NCBI GenBank assembly: GCA_016937975.1
Contig: JAFGVN010000026.1
Span: 1-64,000, forward strand
From: Clostridia bacterium
Lineage (GTDB): Bacteria > Bacillota > Clostridia > Peptostreptococcales > Acidaminobacteraceae
DNA length: 64,000 bases
Direction: 5' to 3'
This document shows positions 47,974-57,609 of the stretch, piece after piece. The first letter of the stretch is position 1; every line of letters starts with the position of its first letter. A model generated the notes under the pieces. The model did not search any database, was not told the origin of the DNA, and saw nothing but the letters and a program-made list of their open reading frames with translations. Position numbers and translations under genes: made by a program.

Positions 47974-48000
47974 TAATAAAAATCCCAAGTCTTCCGATAA
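47974..48000 (+). promoter_or_regulatory. Sigma-28 (SigD/FliA) type promoter of the flagellar rod genes
   Basis: TAAT (47974-47977), a 15-base spacer, and TCCGATAA (47993-48000) match the motility sigma consensus TAAA-N15-GCCGATAA except at two positions. It lies 32 bases before flgF, directly after the mbl terminator. Confidence 0.7.
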
Positions 48001-48031
48001 TATATTTAGATGGATTAAGGGAGGCATAATA

Positions 48032-49102
48032 ATGCTTAGAGGAATGTATACAGCAGGCAGTGCAATGTTGGCAAATTCAAGAAGAATAGACGTTGTCAGT
48101 AATAACTTGGCCAATATTGACACAATAGCATTCAAGAAAGATCAAGTCTTGGTTGAATCCTTTGAAGAGGTTTTATTACAAAAGCAAAACGGATCACATC
48201 AAAATAATAATTATACGACACAAGGTTTCTCTAGTGAAAATTATGATGGCAGATATATTGTAAATGCACCGAATGCATTTATTAAATTAGATGGTAAAAG
48301 TACCTATAACTATAGTCATTCAGCAGAACTATATGTGGATGATGAAGGATATTTAAGTACCTTCTACAAGGATGGCAATGGTAGCATATATCCTAATAAA
48401 GGACAACGTGTTTATGGACAAAATGGTTATATCCAGGTTGGAGATCAAAATTTAGAGTTTGATGATGCTGGTAATGTTCTGCTAAATGGACAAGTTGTTG
48501 ATAATATTGTATACCTTCCAACGACTAACATTATCGGTACCATGGGCTATGGTATCCAAGTGGAGAGAACAGAAACTTTATTTGAACAAGGACAGTTGGA
48601 AAGAACAGATTATGCCTTTGATTTAGCCATAGATGGGAAAGGCTTCTTTGAAATAGAAGGACCTTCTGGACCGATTTATACCAGAGATGGTCGATTTAAG
48701 ATGAATGAGTTTGGTGAACTCGTGACCTCAGAAAATTTTAAAGTCAACGGTTTAAATGGCACAATTGCAGTAGATGGTGAAAATTTTCAAGTCAACCATT
48801 TTGGTGAAGTGATTGTAGATGGTGTTACTGTAGATAAAATAAAGACAGTTCAAATTGATAATTCTTATGATTTAGAAAAACTAGGATCAAGTTATTATCG
48901 ATTTGAAGCAGGACGTGAACTTTCAGAAGGTGAATTTACTGCAGATGTCCGACAAGGTTATATTGAAAAATCAAATGCTTCAAATTTAAATGAAATGATT
49001 GATTTAATGGAATTATACAGAAATTATGAATCCAACCAAAGAATGTTAACGGCATATGATGCAACTTTAGATAAAGCTGTTAATCAAATTGGCAGAGTAT
49101 AG
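48032..49102 (+). CDS. flgF: Flagellar basal-body rod protein, FlgF/FlhO type
   Basis: A 356-residue rod/hook-family protein. Seen: N-terminal rod motif RRIDVVSNNLANIDTIAFKKD, the central LAIDGKGFFEI domain, and the C-terminal helix NLNEMIDLMELYRNYESNQRMLTAYD. No signal peptide; it is exported by the flagellar type III system. It is longer than typical FlgF because of an inserted region (about 55-170) rich in Asn, Tyr and Gly. GGGAGGC precedes the ATG. Confidence 0.9.
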   Translation: MLRGMYTAGSAMLANSRRIDVVSNNLANIDTIAFKKDQVLVESFEEVLLQKQNGSHQNNNYTTQGFSSENYDGRYIVNAPNAFIKLDGKSTYNYSHSAELYVDDEGYLSTFYKDGNGSIYPNKGQRVYGQNGYIQVGDQNLEFDDAGNVLLNGQVVDNIVYLPTTNIIGTMGYGIQVERTETLFEQGQLERTDYAFDLAIDGKGFFEIEGPSGPIYTRDGRFKMNEFGELVTSENFKVNGLNGTIAVDGENFQVNHFGEVIVDGVTVDKIKTVQIDNSYDLEKLGSSYYRFEAGRELSEGEFTADVRQGYIEKSNASNLNEMIDLMELYRNYESNQRMLTAYDATLDKAVNQIGRV

Positions 49103-49118
49103 ATAAGGAAGTGAAATT

Positions 49119-49907
49119 ATGAGAGCTTTATATTCAGCAGCACAAGGTATGAAAGCACAACAACTGAATTTAGATACAATTTCGAATAACTTGGCCAATG
49201 TGAATACAACAGGTTTTAAGAAAACAAGAGTAGAATTTAAAGATTTATTATATGAGCAAATTAGAAGATCAAACTTTGCCAATGATGAAGGTCGACCAAC
49301 TGCAATGGAAGTTGGTAATGGTGTAGCTTTAAGTGCTACCTTAAGATCTTTTGAAGGCGGCTCATTTACTCAGACGCAAAATAGCTATGATATGGCCATT
49401 GATGGTGATGGCTTTTTCCAAGTGAGAGATGAAAACAATAATATTTTTTATACGAGAGATGGTAGTTTTAAAACAAGTATTACAAGTGGCGGTACAAAAC
49501 TTGTAACCTCAGAAGGTTATTTTGTACAAGGCGATGGTGGTGATATCGTTTTAGGTACTGATATCAGTGAAACCTCAGTTTCTAGAGATGGTGAAATTAG
49601 AGTAAAACGTTTGGATGGTACCGATGAAATCATTGGCAATATGAAACTTGTTAAGTTTGCCAATCCTGCTGGTTTAGAGTCGAAAGGCGGCAACTTGTTT
49701 GTTGAAACAGAAGCCTCTGGCGTCTCTGTTAACCCAACAGATGGTTCTGCTGGCAGTATTCTACAAGGGATGTTGGAAACCTCAAATGTTCAAGTGGTAG
49801 AAGAAATGATCAACTTAATTACGGCTCAAAGAGCATATGAAATGAGTTCAAAGGTTATCCAGACAGCAGATCAAATGTCTGAATTAGCAAATAATCTTAA
49901 AAGATAG
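49119..49907 (+). CDS. flgG: Flagellar distal rod protein FlgG
   Basis: A 262-residue distal rod protein, the usual length. Seen: MRALYSAAQGMKAQQLNLDTISNNLANVNTTGFKK, DMAIDGDGFFQV, and the C-terminal SNVQVVEEMINLITAQRAYEMSSKVIQTADQM. It begins 16 bases after flgF and is cotranscribed. Confidence 0.95.
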   Translation: MRALYSAAQGMKAQQLNLDTISNNLANVNTTGFKKTRVEFKDLLYEQIRRSNFANDEGRPTAMEVGNGVALSATLRSFEGGSFTQTQNSYDMAIDGDGFFQVRDENNNIFYTRDGSFKTSITSGGTKLVTSEGYFVQGDGGDIVLGTDISETSVSRDGEIRVKRLDGTDEIIGNMKLVKFANPAGLESKGGNLFVETEASGVSVNPTDGSAGSILQGMLETSNVQVVEEMINLITAQRAYEMSSKVIQTADQMSELANNLKR

Positions 49908-49916
49908 GTGAGATAG

Positions 49917-50321
49917 ATGAAAATTGATGCGAATACCATTACCCCTTTGGTTCAGGAAACCTTTAATAATGCAATCAGTCAATCTTCTGATACAGAAGGT
50001 GATTCATTTCAAGCAATTTTAGAAGCTGCCAAAGCAAGTGGTGACACGGAAAAACTAAGAGAAGTTTCCAATCAGTTGGAAGGTGTTTTCATTAACATGA
50101 TGATGAAAGTTATGCGAAATACCATTCCTGATTCAGAAGGAATTTTTCAAAAAAGTACAGCTGAAAAAATGTTTCAATCCATGTTAGATGAAACCTATGC
50201 AGATAAAATGGCTGAAGCAGGTGGTATCGGCATTAGTGACATGATATTTGACCAAATGGAAAAATACTTATATAATGAGGAAGATGAAAATCAAGGATCA
50301 TCTTTCGAGATGAAAGGATAA
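49917..50321 (+). CDS. Rod-binding protein (FlgJ N-terminal domain type)
   Basis: A 134-residue protein matching the rod-binding (Rod-binding/FlgJ N) domain that caps the growing rod. Seen: [25 protein letters not shown] and [27 protein letters not shown]. It lacks the muramidase domain of proteobacterial FlgJ, normal in Firmicutes. Starts 9 bases after flgG. Confidence 0.9.
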   Translation: MKIDANTITPLVQETFNNAISQSSDTEGDSFQAILEAAKASGDTEKLREVSNQLEGVFINMMMKVMRNTIPDSEGIFQKSTAEKMFQSMLDETYADKMAEAGGIGISDMIFDQMEKYLYNEEDENQGSSFEMKG

Positions 50322-50335
50322 GTATTGGAGGCGTC

Positions 50336-50764
50336 ATGTTAACAAGTCAAGAAATTCAAGAAATTATACCACATCGTTATCCTTTTCTATTGGTAGATAA
50401 AATCGTAGAAATGGAAGTCGGAAAGAAAGCTGTTGGTATTAAGAATGTAACGATTAATGAACCATTTTTCCAAGGTCATTTCCCAGGATATCCTGTTATG
50501 CCAGGTGTACTTATTGTTGAAGCCTTAGCACAAGTTGGTGCAGTTGCACTTTTGGCTTCAGAAGAATACAAGGGTAAGATTGCATTGTTTGCTGGTATTG
50601 ATGAAGTGAGATTTAAACAACAAGTTGTACCAGGAGATACCTTAAGACTTGAAGTTGAAATCCTTTCAGTAAGAAGAGGTATTGGTAAAGGACAAGCAGT
50701 TGCTTATGTTGGTGACAAAGTTGCTTGTAAGGGCCAAATTATGTTTGGTGTGACTGATAAATAA
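50336..50764 (+). CDS. fabZ: 3-hydroxyacyl-[acyl-carrier-protein] dehydratase FabZ
   Basis: A 142-residue hot-dog-fold dehydratase of fatty acid elongation. Seen: [14 protein letters not shown], and the active-site stretch [20 protein letters not shown] with catalytic His and Glu. GGAGGC precedes the ATG. Placed at the end of a flagellar operon as in the Bacillus mbl-flhO-flhP-fabZ block, so it may be read from the flagellar promoter as well as others. Confidence 0.96.
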   Translation: MLTSQEIQEIIPHRYPFLLVDKIVEMEVGKKAVGIKNVTINEPFFQGHFPGYPVMPGVLIVEALAQVGAVALLASEEYKGKIALFAGIDEVRFKQQVVPGDTLRLEVEILSVRRGIGKGQAVAYVGDKVACKGQIMFGVTDK

Positions 50765-50795
50765 TCAAAAAAAATTGAAATTAGGAAAACGTTTT

Positions 50796-50821
50796 AACCT
50801 TGCTAAACAGCAAGGTTTTTT
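50796..50821 (+). terminator. Terminator after fabZ
   Basis: An 8-bp stem AACCTTGC/GCAAGGTT with loop TAAACA, then TTTT. Confidence 0.85.
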
Positions 50822-50904
50822 GATAGACTGTAAACGGTACCGGAAAAAAGAAATACTATGGTAGAATTCATAAGAATTGGATATAAATCCTCATAGGAGG
50901 TCCT

Positions 50905-52140
50905 ATGAAATATGCAATCGCTTTAGAAGGTGGCGGTGCAAAAGGCGCATATCATGCTGGTGCACTAAAAGCCTTGAAGGAACTGGGAATTGAAATAGAA
51001 GCAGTGACGGGTACATCTATTGGTTCTATCAATGGTGCCTTCTTTATTCAAGAAGGTGTGGAACCTCTCATTGAGTTTTGGGAGAACATCACACCAGAGA
51101 GGTTAATTCCGGATAAGTATCCCATTTTAAAAGAAGCCTTGGTTTCTGGTACCGTTAATGACTATAGAAAATTCTTGAAAGAAATTAGAGGTACAATATC
51201 TGATAGAGGGTTGGATTTAACCAATTTTAAACAGACCCTGTATGAGTTTATTGATGAAAAGACAATTCGAGAAAAATCAATTAATTTTGGCTTGGTAACC
51301 TATTCTCTAACGGATTTAAAGGCTGAAGAATTAATCCTTAAAGACATACCAGAAGGAAAATTAATTGAGTATCTTATTGCCAGCTCCTATTTGCCTGTTT
51401 TCAAAAGAGAAAGAATTTCTGGAAAAGCTTTTTTAGATGGTGCTTTTTATGACAATCTACCGGTGAATTTATTAATTGAAAATGGTTATAAAAAAATTAT
51501 TGCCATTGAACTGTTGGGTATTGGCTTAAAGAAGAAAGTAAAATCAGATGATGTGGAAATCATCAATATAAAGCCTTCGGATGATACAGGAGGCATTGTG
51601 GATTTCAGAGAAGGTTTGAGTCATAAGAATATCTTAATGGGGTATTATGATACCATGAGAATTTTCAAACTGCTCTATGGCAAATGGTACTATTTAACAG
51701 ATATGTGGTCTCCTAAAAAAGCCTATGATTTTATTGATCATTTGACAGAAGAACAAGTCCATGGTTTGGCAGATGTTTTATATCTGGATAGAATCCCTTA
51801 TAAGAGATGCTTATTTGAAAGAATTGTACCGGGGATGATGAAGCTTTTGGATATACCAGAGCAAGCAGATTATAATATGATTTTGCTATACATCTTAGAG
51901 TATTTAGGTAAAAAATTAGAAGTTGAAAGATATCAAATGTTAACTATGGATCAACTCATAGACTTAATAAAGGATCAACTCTATCAAACCAGTCAAGAAA
52001 CCATTGATTGGCGTGAATCTTTAGTTAAGTTAATGCAGACGACCAATATTTATAGTTCAACGTTTAAAGATAAAGTAATTTTAGCATGTGCACAAATTAT
52101 CATTACAGGAAAAAATGAAGGAGGTCCTGATGGATTATAA
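50905..52140 (+). CDS. Patatin-like phospholipase
   Basis: A 411-residue protein with an N-terminal patatin domain. Seen: oxyanion motif GGGAKGAYHAG (9-19), nucleophile elbow GTSIG, and the catalytic aspartate in DGAFYDN. The C-terminal half (about 230-411) is helical and unrecognised. No signal peptide, so it acts on the inner leaflet or intracellular lipids. AGGAGG precedes the ATG. It overlaps the phosphoglucomutase gene by 11 bases, implying cotranscription; a functional link is not evident. Confidence 0.88.
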   Translation: MKYAIALEGGGAKGAYHAGALKALKELGIEIEAVTGTSIGSINGAFFIQEGVEPLIEFWENITPERLIPDKYPILKEALVSGTVNDYRKFLKEIRGTISDRGLDLTNFKQTLYEFIDEKTIREKSINFGLVTYSLTDLKAEELILKDIPEGKLIEYLIASSYLPVFKRERISGKAFLDGAFYDNLPVNLLIENGYKKIIAIELLGIGLKKKVKSDDVEIINIKPSDDTGGIVDFREGLSHKNILMGYYDTMRIFKLLYGKWYYLTDMWSPKKAYDFIDHLTEEQVHGLADVLYLDRIPYKRCLFERIVPGMMKLLDIPEQADYNMILLYILEYLGKKLEVERYQMLTMDQLIDLIKDQLYQTSQETIDWRESLVKLMQTTNIYSSTFKDKVILACAQIIITGKNEGGPDGL

Positions 52141-53830
52141 AGCGAGATATGAAGAATGGTTAAGCAATACATATTTTGATGAAGCCTTTAGAAGCGAGCT
52201 ACAATCAATTGCTTCAGATGAAAAGGAAATTGAAGAAAGGTTTTATACAGATTTAGAATTTGGTACCGGTGGCATGCGAGGTATTATTGGTGCAGGAACA
52301 AATCGTATGAATGCCTATGTCATTAGAAAAGCAAGTCAAGGCTTTGCAAATTTTGCAAAGAAAAGATATGAAGAGAATGCCATTGTTATCGCCCATGACT
52401 GTCGTCATAAATCACCGGATTTTGCTTTAGAGACAGCTCTTGTTTTTGCTGCAAATGGTATTAAGGCTTATCTTTTTGAGTCCTTAAGATCAACGCCAGA
52501 GTTGTCATTTGCAGTAAGAAATTTAAAGGCTTCTGTAGGTGTAGTGGTTACTGCAAGTCACAATCCTCCTGCTTATAATGGTTTCAAAGTTTATGGGGAT
52601 GACGGTTGTCAGCTTTTACCTGCTGATGCAGACATGGTAGTTGATGAAGTGAAGAAAATTGAAACCTTTGATCAAGTAAAATATATGACGAAAGAGGAAG
52701 CCTTAGAAAAAGGATTATTGGAATACATCAGTGAAGCTCAAGATGATGCTTATTTAGATATGGTTGAAACTGTAGCTGTTAATCCAACAATCATTGAATC
52801 CTCCGATTTAAAGGTTGTCTACACACCTCTTCATGGTACAGGTGCAAGACCGATTTCTGAAATGCAAAAAAGAAGAAAGCTTAAAAATTTCTATCCAGTG
52901 GAAGCACAAATGATTCCGGATGCGAACTTTTCAACTTTAAAATCACCGAATCCTGAAGATGTAAGTGCCTTTGAAATGGGTATTGCATTGGCGAAAGAGA
53001 AGGATGCAGATCTTGTGATTGCAACAGATCCAGACTGTGATAGAGTAGGACTAGTGGTTAAAACAGAGCAGGGTTATGAAGCCTTAAATGGCAATCAAAC
53101 CGGTGTTCTTTTAGTAGATTATATTTTATCAAATTTACCAGAGTTACCAGAGAAGCCTTTATTGGTAAACACAATCGTGACTTCAGGTATGGCAGAAAAA
53201 GTTATTTTATCTTATGGTGCAGAACTTGAAAGTACATTAACAGGCTTTAAGTTCATTGGTGAGAAAATCAAACAATACGAAGATGGCTCAAAGACTTTCT
53301 TATTTGGTTATGAAGAAAGTTACGGTTATTTAGCTAGTACCCATGTTAGAGATAAAGATGCTGTTATTGCCACCATGTTAGCCGTTGAAATGGCAGCAAA
53401 ATACAAAAGTGAAAACAAATCTTTAATGGATCGATTGAATGAGTTGTTTGAGAAGTTTGGGTATTATCAAGAGAGCTTAACTTCTATTGTTCTAGAAGGT
53501 AAAGCGGGATTGGAAAAAATAAAGAGAGTCATGAGCTCATTAAGAGCAAATCCAATTCAAGAGGTTGCTGGTTTGAAAGTGGCTTCTGTCATGGATTGTT
53601 TGGATCAAAGCATTGTCGATGTGAACGGTAAAAGATCGAATAACTTACCAAAATCAAATGTTTTGAAATATTATTTGGAAGATGGTTCATGGTTTGCAGC
53701 AAGACCTTCTGGTACAGAGCCGAAATTAAAAATCTATTTTTCAATTAAAGGTGATACAAGGGATCATTGCCAAATGCATTTGAAAAAAGTTGAGGAAAAA
53801 GTATTAGAACTTGTTAATTCAGTGGAATAA
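52130..53830 (+). CDS. Phosphoglucomutase / phosphomannomutase (PgcA type)
   Basis: A 566-residue alpha-D-phosphohexomutase interconverting glucose-1-P and glucose-6-P for wall polymer and glycolipid precursors. Seen: EFGTGGMRGIIG, the phosphoserine loop TASHNPPAYNGFKVY, metal loop ATDPDCDRVG, sugar loop GYEESYGYL, and phosphate-binding RPSGTEPKLKIYF. AAGGAGG lies ahead of this ATG, inside the end of the preceding gene. Confidence 0.95.
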   Translation: MDYKARYEEWLSNTYFDEAFRSELQSIASDEKEIEERFYTDLEFGTGGMRGIIGAGTNRMNAYVIRKASQGFANFAKKRYEENAIVIAHDCRHKSPDFALETALVFAANGIKAYLFESLRSTPELSFAVRNLKASVGVVVTASHNPPAYNGFKVYGDDGCQLLPADADMVVDEVKKIETFDQVKYMTKEEALEKGLLEYISEAQDDAYLDMVETVAVNPTIIESSDLKVVYTPLHGTGARPISEMQKRRKLKNFYPVEAQMIPDANFSTLKSPNPEDVSAFEMGIALAKEKDADLVIATDPDCDRVGLVVKTEQGYEALNGNQTGVLLVDYILSNLPELPEKPLLVNTIVTSGMAEKVILSYGAELESTLTGFKFIGEKIKQYEDGSKTFLFGYEESYGYLASTHVRDKDAVIATMLAVEMAAKYKSENKSLMDRLNELFEKFGYYQESLTSIVLEGKAGLEKIKRVMSSLRANPIQEVAGLKVASVMDCLDQSIVDVNGKRSNNLPKSNVLKYYLEDGSWFAARPSGTEPKLKIYFSIKGDTRDHCQMHLKKVEEKVLELVNSVE

Positions 53831-53856
53831 GATGGCTTTGCCATCTTTTCTTTTTT
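53829..53856 (+). terminator. Terminator after phosphoglucomutase
   Basis: An 8-bp stem AAGATGGC/GCCATCTT with loop TTT, then TTCTTTTTT; it begins at the stop codon. Confidence 0.85.
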
Positions 53857-54015
53857 CAAATAAAGGATGATGATTTATTTTGTTCCATAAAGAATTTCAA
53901 GATGAGAATGGGATAGAATTCAGACAGGCTCTTTAGCGGGTAAGGGTACATAGACCTACTATGAGTTTTATTTACAAGATGATTGTGATACAATTGTTCT
54001 GAATTGAGGAAAGTT

Positions 54016-55125
54016 ATGAAAAATATTATTCACTTAAAGGATTATTCAGATATTTATAATCCACCTAAAGAAAAAAAAATATTTAAGAGAGCCTATTGCA
54101 CCCAGTCAAGGATGGTGGGCGTTATTGGCATAAGAATTCACTATGAAGAAGTGGTTTTGTTTTTTCATTTAGATTATGAAGAATACGGCTTTGATGGTTT
54201 TGAAGTCTGTGATGTTAAAGATGAAACACAAATCCATTTTATCACAGAGGAAATGATGGGTGGACTTGGTGCCCCCCTTGTTGAAATTACATTAGAAGAA
54301 GCTTCTGCATTGATTTATAAGGCTGTAGATATTGGCTCACAGTTTCTCTATGAAGTCCCATTGGCATTTTTTGATTACGAAGAATTCTTAGAAGAAACAT
54401 TCAATGATTTAACAAAAGATACCTATGAGAAAATCACAACTGAAATGACCAATGCCTATGAAAAAATCAATTACTTTCTCATGCGTACCGCTGGGTATGA
54501 TTTTGAATATCGCAATTTGATGTTAGGTGTTGAGTCGCTGAATTTTGTCATGTCTGATGAACCGACTATGCTTTTGAAAAACTCTATTGAAAAATCAAAA
54601 GATTGCTATGTTTGTCATGCGGTTACAGATTATAAAGATGCCTATAAAATGCAAGTCATTGAAATTAAAATGGACGGAACTATTGAAAAGGCGGAGATTA
54701 AAAGTGAAATGGTTATTTCACCTAAAGAAGCGTCCTTTCAACTGAATCGTCGAGAATATATATTAGTGGGATACGTTGACCATTTAGAAAGTTTTAAAAG
54801 GAATTTTGAAAGAAAACATCCATCCGCGATGAAGAATTTATATGATGGCGGCGATTTATATACGATTTTTCATAGCCACAATGATCATGTAAAGCATTCA
54901 GTTTATTACTTAAACGAAGATGTAAAGGGTATGATTTATGTTACAGATGCTCACCAAGTAATCATTGCAGCTTATAAGAACACTGAATTTGACGATTTGA
55001 AAGACCTTATTCATTTAGAATATCCTACGTTAAGTATGTTAATGGAACTGGAAGCAGAAATGCCTCTTGTTTATCAATTTGTCACTTCTGGTCAAGAAGA
55101 TTTTCTAGAGTTTGTAGGAGAGTAA
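54016..55125 (+). CDS. Protein of unknown function, 369 residues
   Basis: Not recognised. It is acidic, has no signal peptide or clear membrane segment, and is rich in aromatic residues and Asp/Glu. The first part (about 1-85) looks like a mixed alpha/beta domain; a helical part follows (about 105-160). Cysteines occur at CYVCHAV near 195, and a histidine-rich stretch IFHSHNDHVKHSVYY near 295. The ATG at 54016 follows GAGGAAAG, and an upstream TTG overlaps that site. It ends 1 base before an AEC-family transporter, so both are probably translated from one transcript. No function is proposed. Confidence 0.75.
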   Translation: MKNIIHLKDYSDIYNPPKEKKIFKRAYCTQSRMVGVIGIRIHYEEVVLFFHLDYEEYGFDGFEVCDVKDETQIHFITEEMMGGLGAPLVEITLEEASALIYKAVDIGSQFLYEVPLAFFDYEEFLEETFNDLTKDTYEKITTEMTNAYEKINYFLMRTAGYDFEYRNLMLGVESLNFVMSDEPTMLLKNSIEKSKDCYVCHAVTDYKDAYKMQVIEIKMDGTIEKAEIKSEMVISPKEASFQLNRREYILVGYVDHLESFKRNFERKHPSAMKNLYDGGDLYTIFHSHNDHVKHSVYYLNEDVKGMIYVTDAHQVIIAAYKNTEFDDLKDLIHLEYPTLSMLMELEAEMPLVYQFVTSGQEDFLEFVGE

Positions 55126-55126
55126 A

Positions 55127-56050
55127 ATGGATATAAACAAAATTATTTTATTATTTTTATTAATCATTATCGGCTATATTGCAAAGAAAGCAAAATTTGT
55201 CGAATCAGAAATCAAATCCCATATCAGTAGTTTAGTACTGAATGTCACTTTGCCACTGTATATTTTTACAGCCATGCAGTTCGATTTCTCAAGAGATGTA
55301 TTAAAGGAAACTGGGCAGTTGGTTCTAATTTCTTTTCTATATTATTTAGGCGTAACTCTACTTTCCTACCTGTATGCGAAAGGTTTTAAGTTGAAGGACA
55401 TGAAAAAAGATGTCTTTCAATATGTCATTATTTTCTCCAATGTCGGTTACATGGGCTATCCTATTATGAATGAAATTGCTGGAGATCAAGGCCGTTTTTA
55501 CGCTGCGATTTACAACTTATCTTTCAATCTGTTAACATGGACACTTGGCGTTTATATCATGTCTAGACATCAAAATAGATTAGAAAGACCAAGTGTCAAA
55601 GATCGCCTGAAGCATATTTTCAATCCGAGTTTAGTAGCGGTTATTTTAGGCTTTCTATGTTTTGTAACATCCTTTAAACTGCCAACAATTGTTATGGAAA
55701 CCTTCACTTCAGTCGGTGGTGTGACAACACCTCTCTCTATGATGTTTATTGGTATCATCCTAGCAGAAATAACGTTTAAAGATATGATTGCAGATTGGTC
55801 TGTTTTATTGGTATCTTCTATTCGATTATTCATTACACCTCTTCTAACATGGGTGATTTTAAGAACCTTTGGTTTTGAAGGTTTGGTTTTGACTATTCCA
55901 GTAGTTCTTGCTGCAATGCCTGCAGCTGCTAATACTGCCATTGTAGCTGCTCGTTATGAGAACGACTACCACATGGCTTCAAAACTCATTTTTATGACAA
56001 CCTTATTATCGATTGTAACAATTCCGATTATATTAAAAATAATTGGGTAA
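55127..56050 (+). CDS. AEC-family (auxin efflux carrier-like) transporter
   Basis: A 307-residue membrane transporter of the AEC/MleP family with about ten hydrophobic segments in two repeats. Seen: GYIAKKAKFVESEIKSHISSLVLNVTLPLYIF at the first segments, ILGFLCFV mid-protein, and MPAAANTAIVAARY near the C terminus. AGGAGA precedes the ATG. Such proteins carry small carboxylates, for example malate; the substrate here is unknown. The following SAM riboswitch has its own promoter, so a link with methionine is not implied. Confidence 0.88.
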   Translation: MDINKIILLFLLIIIGYIAKKAKFVESEIKSHISSLVLNVTLPLYIFTAMQFDFSRDVLKETGQLVLISFLYYLGVTLLSYLYAKGFKLKDMKKDVFQYVIIFSNVGYMGYPIMNEIAGDQGRFYAAIYNLSFNLLTWTLGVYIMSRHQNRLERPSVKDRLKHIFNPSLVAVILGFLCFVTSFKLPTIVMETFTSVGGVTTPLSMMFIGIILAEITFKDMIADWSVLLVSSIRLFITPLLTWVILRTFGFEGLVLTIPVVLAAMPAAANTAIVAARYENDYHMASKLIFMTTLLSIVTIPIILKIIG

Positions 56051-56058
56051 AAAAAGTG

Positions 56059-56087
56059 TTGCAATGGGTTTCGATATGTGTTATATT
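56059..56087 (+). promoter_or_regulatory. Promoter of the metK leader
   Basis: TTGCAA (56059-56064) and TATATT (56082-56087) with a 17-base spacer. Transcription would start near 56094, just ahead of the riboswitch. Confidence 0.6.
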
Positions 56088-56106
56088 TTAATCCGAATTA
56101 AATAAA

Positions 56107-56199
56107 CCTATTAAGAGAGACTGAGGGAATAGGCCCGATGACGTCCAGCAACCGGTTTTTTCACGGTGCTAAATCCTACAGAAGATTCTGAGAGATAGG
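56107..56199 (+). promoter_or_regulatory. SAM-I (S-box) riboswitch aptamer
   Basis: The conserved SAM-I core is present: an AGAGA...TGAGGGA stretch, GGCCCGATGACGTCCAGCAA with its kink-turn and J1/2 region, a variable P3 arm, and the closing GAGATAGG. P1 pairs CCTAT (56107-56111) with ATAGG (56195-56199). It senses S-adenosylmethionine and is followed directly by a terminator, so high SAM should switch off metK. Confidence 0.93.
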
Positions 56200-56209
56200 C
56201 GAGTACTTT

Positions 56210-56242
56210 ACCTTTTCTTTTAGAGAGGGTTTTTTTATTTTT
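56210..56242 (+). terminator. Riboswitch expression-platform terminator
   Basis: An 8-bp stem ACCTTTTC/GAGAGGGT (with two G-U pairs) around TTTTA is followed by TTTTTTATTTTT. It lies between the aptamer and metK and is the off state of the switch. Confidence 0.85.
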
Positions 56243-56324
56243 AAGATATAATACGTGTGTTAGAAGCTTTAAGCAAAAACAAAAGTAATCTGTTGACAGA
56301 TTCAAATAAAAGGAGGATTAATAA

Positions 56325-57509
56325 ATGAAAAGATTATTTACATCTGAGTCAGTAACTGAAGGTCATCCTGACAAAATGTGTGACCAAATTTCAGACTCAA
56401 TTCTTGATGCAATTTATGCTCAAGATCCAAATGCAAGAGTAGCTTGCGAAACATCAATTACAACTGGTCTTGTTTTAATTTCTGGTGAAATTACAACGAA
56501 CTGCTATGTTGACATCCAAAAAACAGTACGTGAGACTGTTAGAGAAATTGGTTATGACCGTGCGAAATTCGGTTTTGACTGTGACACTTGTGGTGTAATT
56601 GTTGCTTTAGATGAGCAATCAAGCGACATTGCAATGGGTGTAGATGATGCTTTAGAGCATAGAGAAGGTCAAATGGATGATATCGAAGCAACTGGAGCTG
56701 GTGACCAAGGTATTATGTTCGGTTTTGCATGTAATGAAACTGAAGAATTAATGCCATTACCGATTTCTTTAGCTCATAAGTTAGCTAAGCGTCTTTCTGA
56801 TGTTCGTAAAGATGGTACATTAGATTATTTAAGACCAGATGGTAAAACTCAAGTGACAGTGGAATACGATGATGCTGGTAAGCCAGTAAGAGTTGATACA
56901 ATCGTTATTTCAACACAACATGCTCCAGAAGCGACAAGAGAGCAAATTCAAAAAGATTTAATCAAACATGTTGTTGAGCCAATTGTTGACGCTTCATTGT
57001 TAGATGAAAATACAAAGTACCTAATCAACCCAACGGGTCGTTTCGTAATTGGTGGACCACACGGTGATGCGGGTTTAACAGGTAGAAAGATTATTGTTGA
57101 CACTTATGGTGGATACTCTCGTCATGGTGGCGGTGCATTCTCAGGTAAGGACCCAACAAAAGTTGACCGTTCTGCTGCATATGCTGCAAGATATGTAGCT
57201 AAAAACATTGTAGCTGCTGGTTTAGCAGACAAATGTGAATTAGAATTGGCATACGCTATTGGTGTTGCACACCCAGTTTCATTATTTGTTGAAACATTCG
57301 GTACTGGCAAGGTTGATGAGAAATTAATTCAAGAATTAATCATCAAGCACTTTGACTTAAGACCAGCTGCAATCATTAGAGACTTAGAATTAAGACAACC
57401 TATTTACAAGCAAACAGCTGCTTATGGTCACTTTGGTAGAACAGATATTGATTTACCATGGGAAAGAACTGATAAAGCTGAAATCTTAAGAAAAGAAGCT
57501 GGTTTATAA
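56325..57509 (+). CDS. metK: S-adenosylmethionine synthetase
   Basis: A 394-residue enzyme making SAM from methionine and ATP. Seen: [33 protein letters not shown], and [27 protein letters not shown] precedes the ATG. Under SAM-I riboswitch control, with the long untranslated leader (56094-56324). A terminator follows, so it is monocistronic. Confidence 0.98.
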   Translation: MKRLFTSESVTEGHPDKMCDQISDSILDAIYAQDPNARVACETSITTGLVLISGEITTNCYVDIQKTVRETVREIGYDRAKFGFDCDTCGVIVALDEQSSDIAMGVDDALEHREGQMDDIEATGAGDQGIMFGFACNETEELMPLPISLAHKLAKRLSDVRKDGTLDYLRPDGKTQVTVEYDDAGKPVRVDTIVISTQHAPEATREQIQKDLIKHVVEPIVDASLLDENTKYLINPTGRFVIGGPHGDAGLTGRKIIVDTYGGYSRHGGGAFSGKDPTKVDRSAAYAARYVAKNIVAAGLADKCELELAYAIGVAHPVSLFVETFGTGKVDEKLIQELIIKHFDLRPAAIIRDLELRQPIYKQTAAYGHFGRTDIDLPWERTDKAEILRKEAGL

Positions 57510-57520
57510 GAAGATTAATG

Positions 57521-57551
57521 ACCTCGGTAAATTATTTTACCGAGGTTTTCT
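57521..57551 (+). terminator. Terminator after metK
   Basis: An 11-bp stem ACCTCGGTAAA/TTTACCGAGGT with loop TTAT, then TTTCTT. Confidence 0.88.
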
Positions 57552-57609
57552 TATTGATAGTGATTTTCAATAGGCAAACTGGGTATAGGACTTTCAGGAG
57601 GTGTTTTTT

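Noticed and set aside
56247-56252. Second metK promoter (TATAAT after the riboswitch terminator)
   Set aside because: There is no -35 partner at 16-18 bases upstream; the upstream sequence is the terminator hairpin, so it is probably chance in AT-rich DNA.
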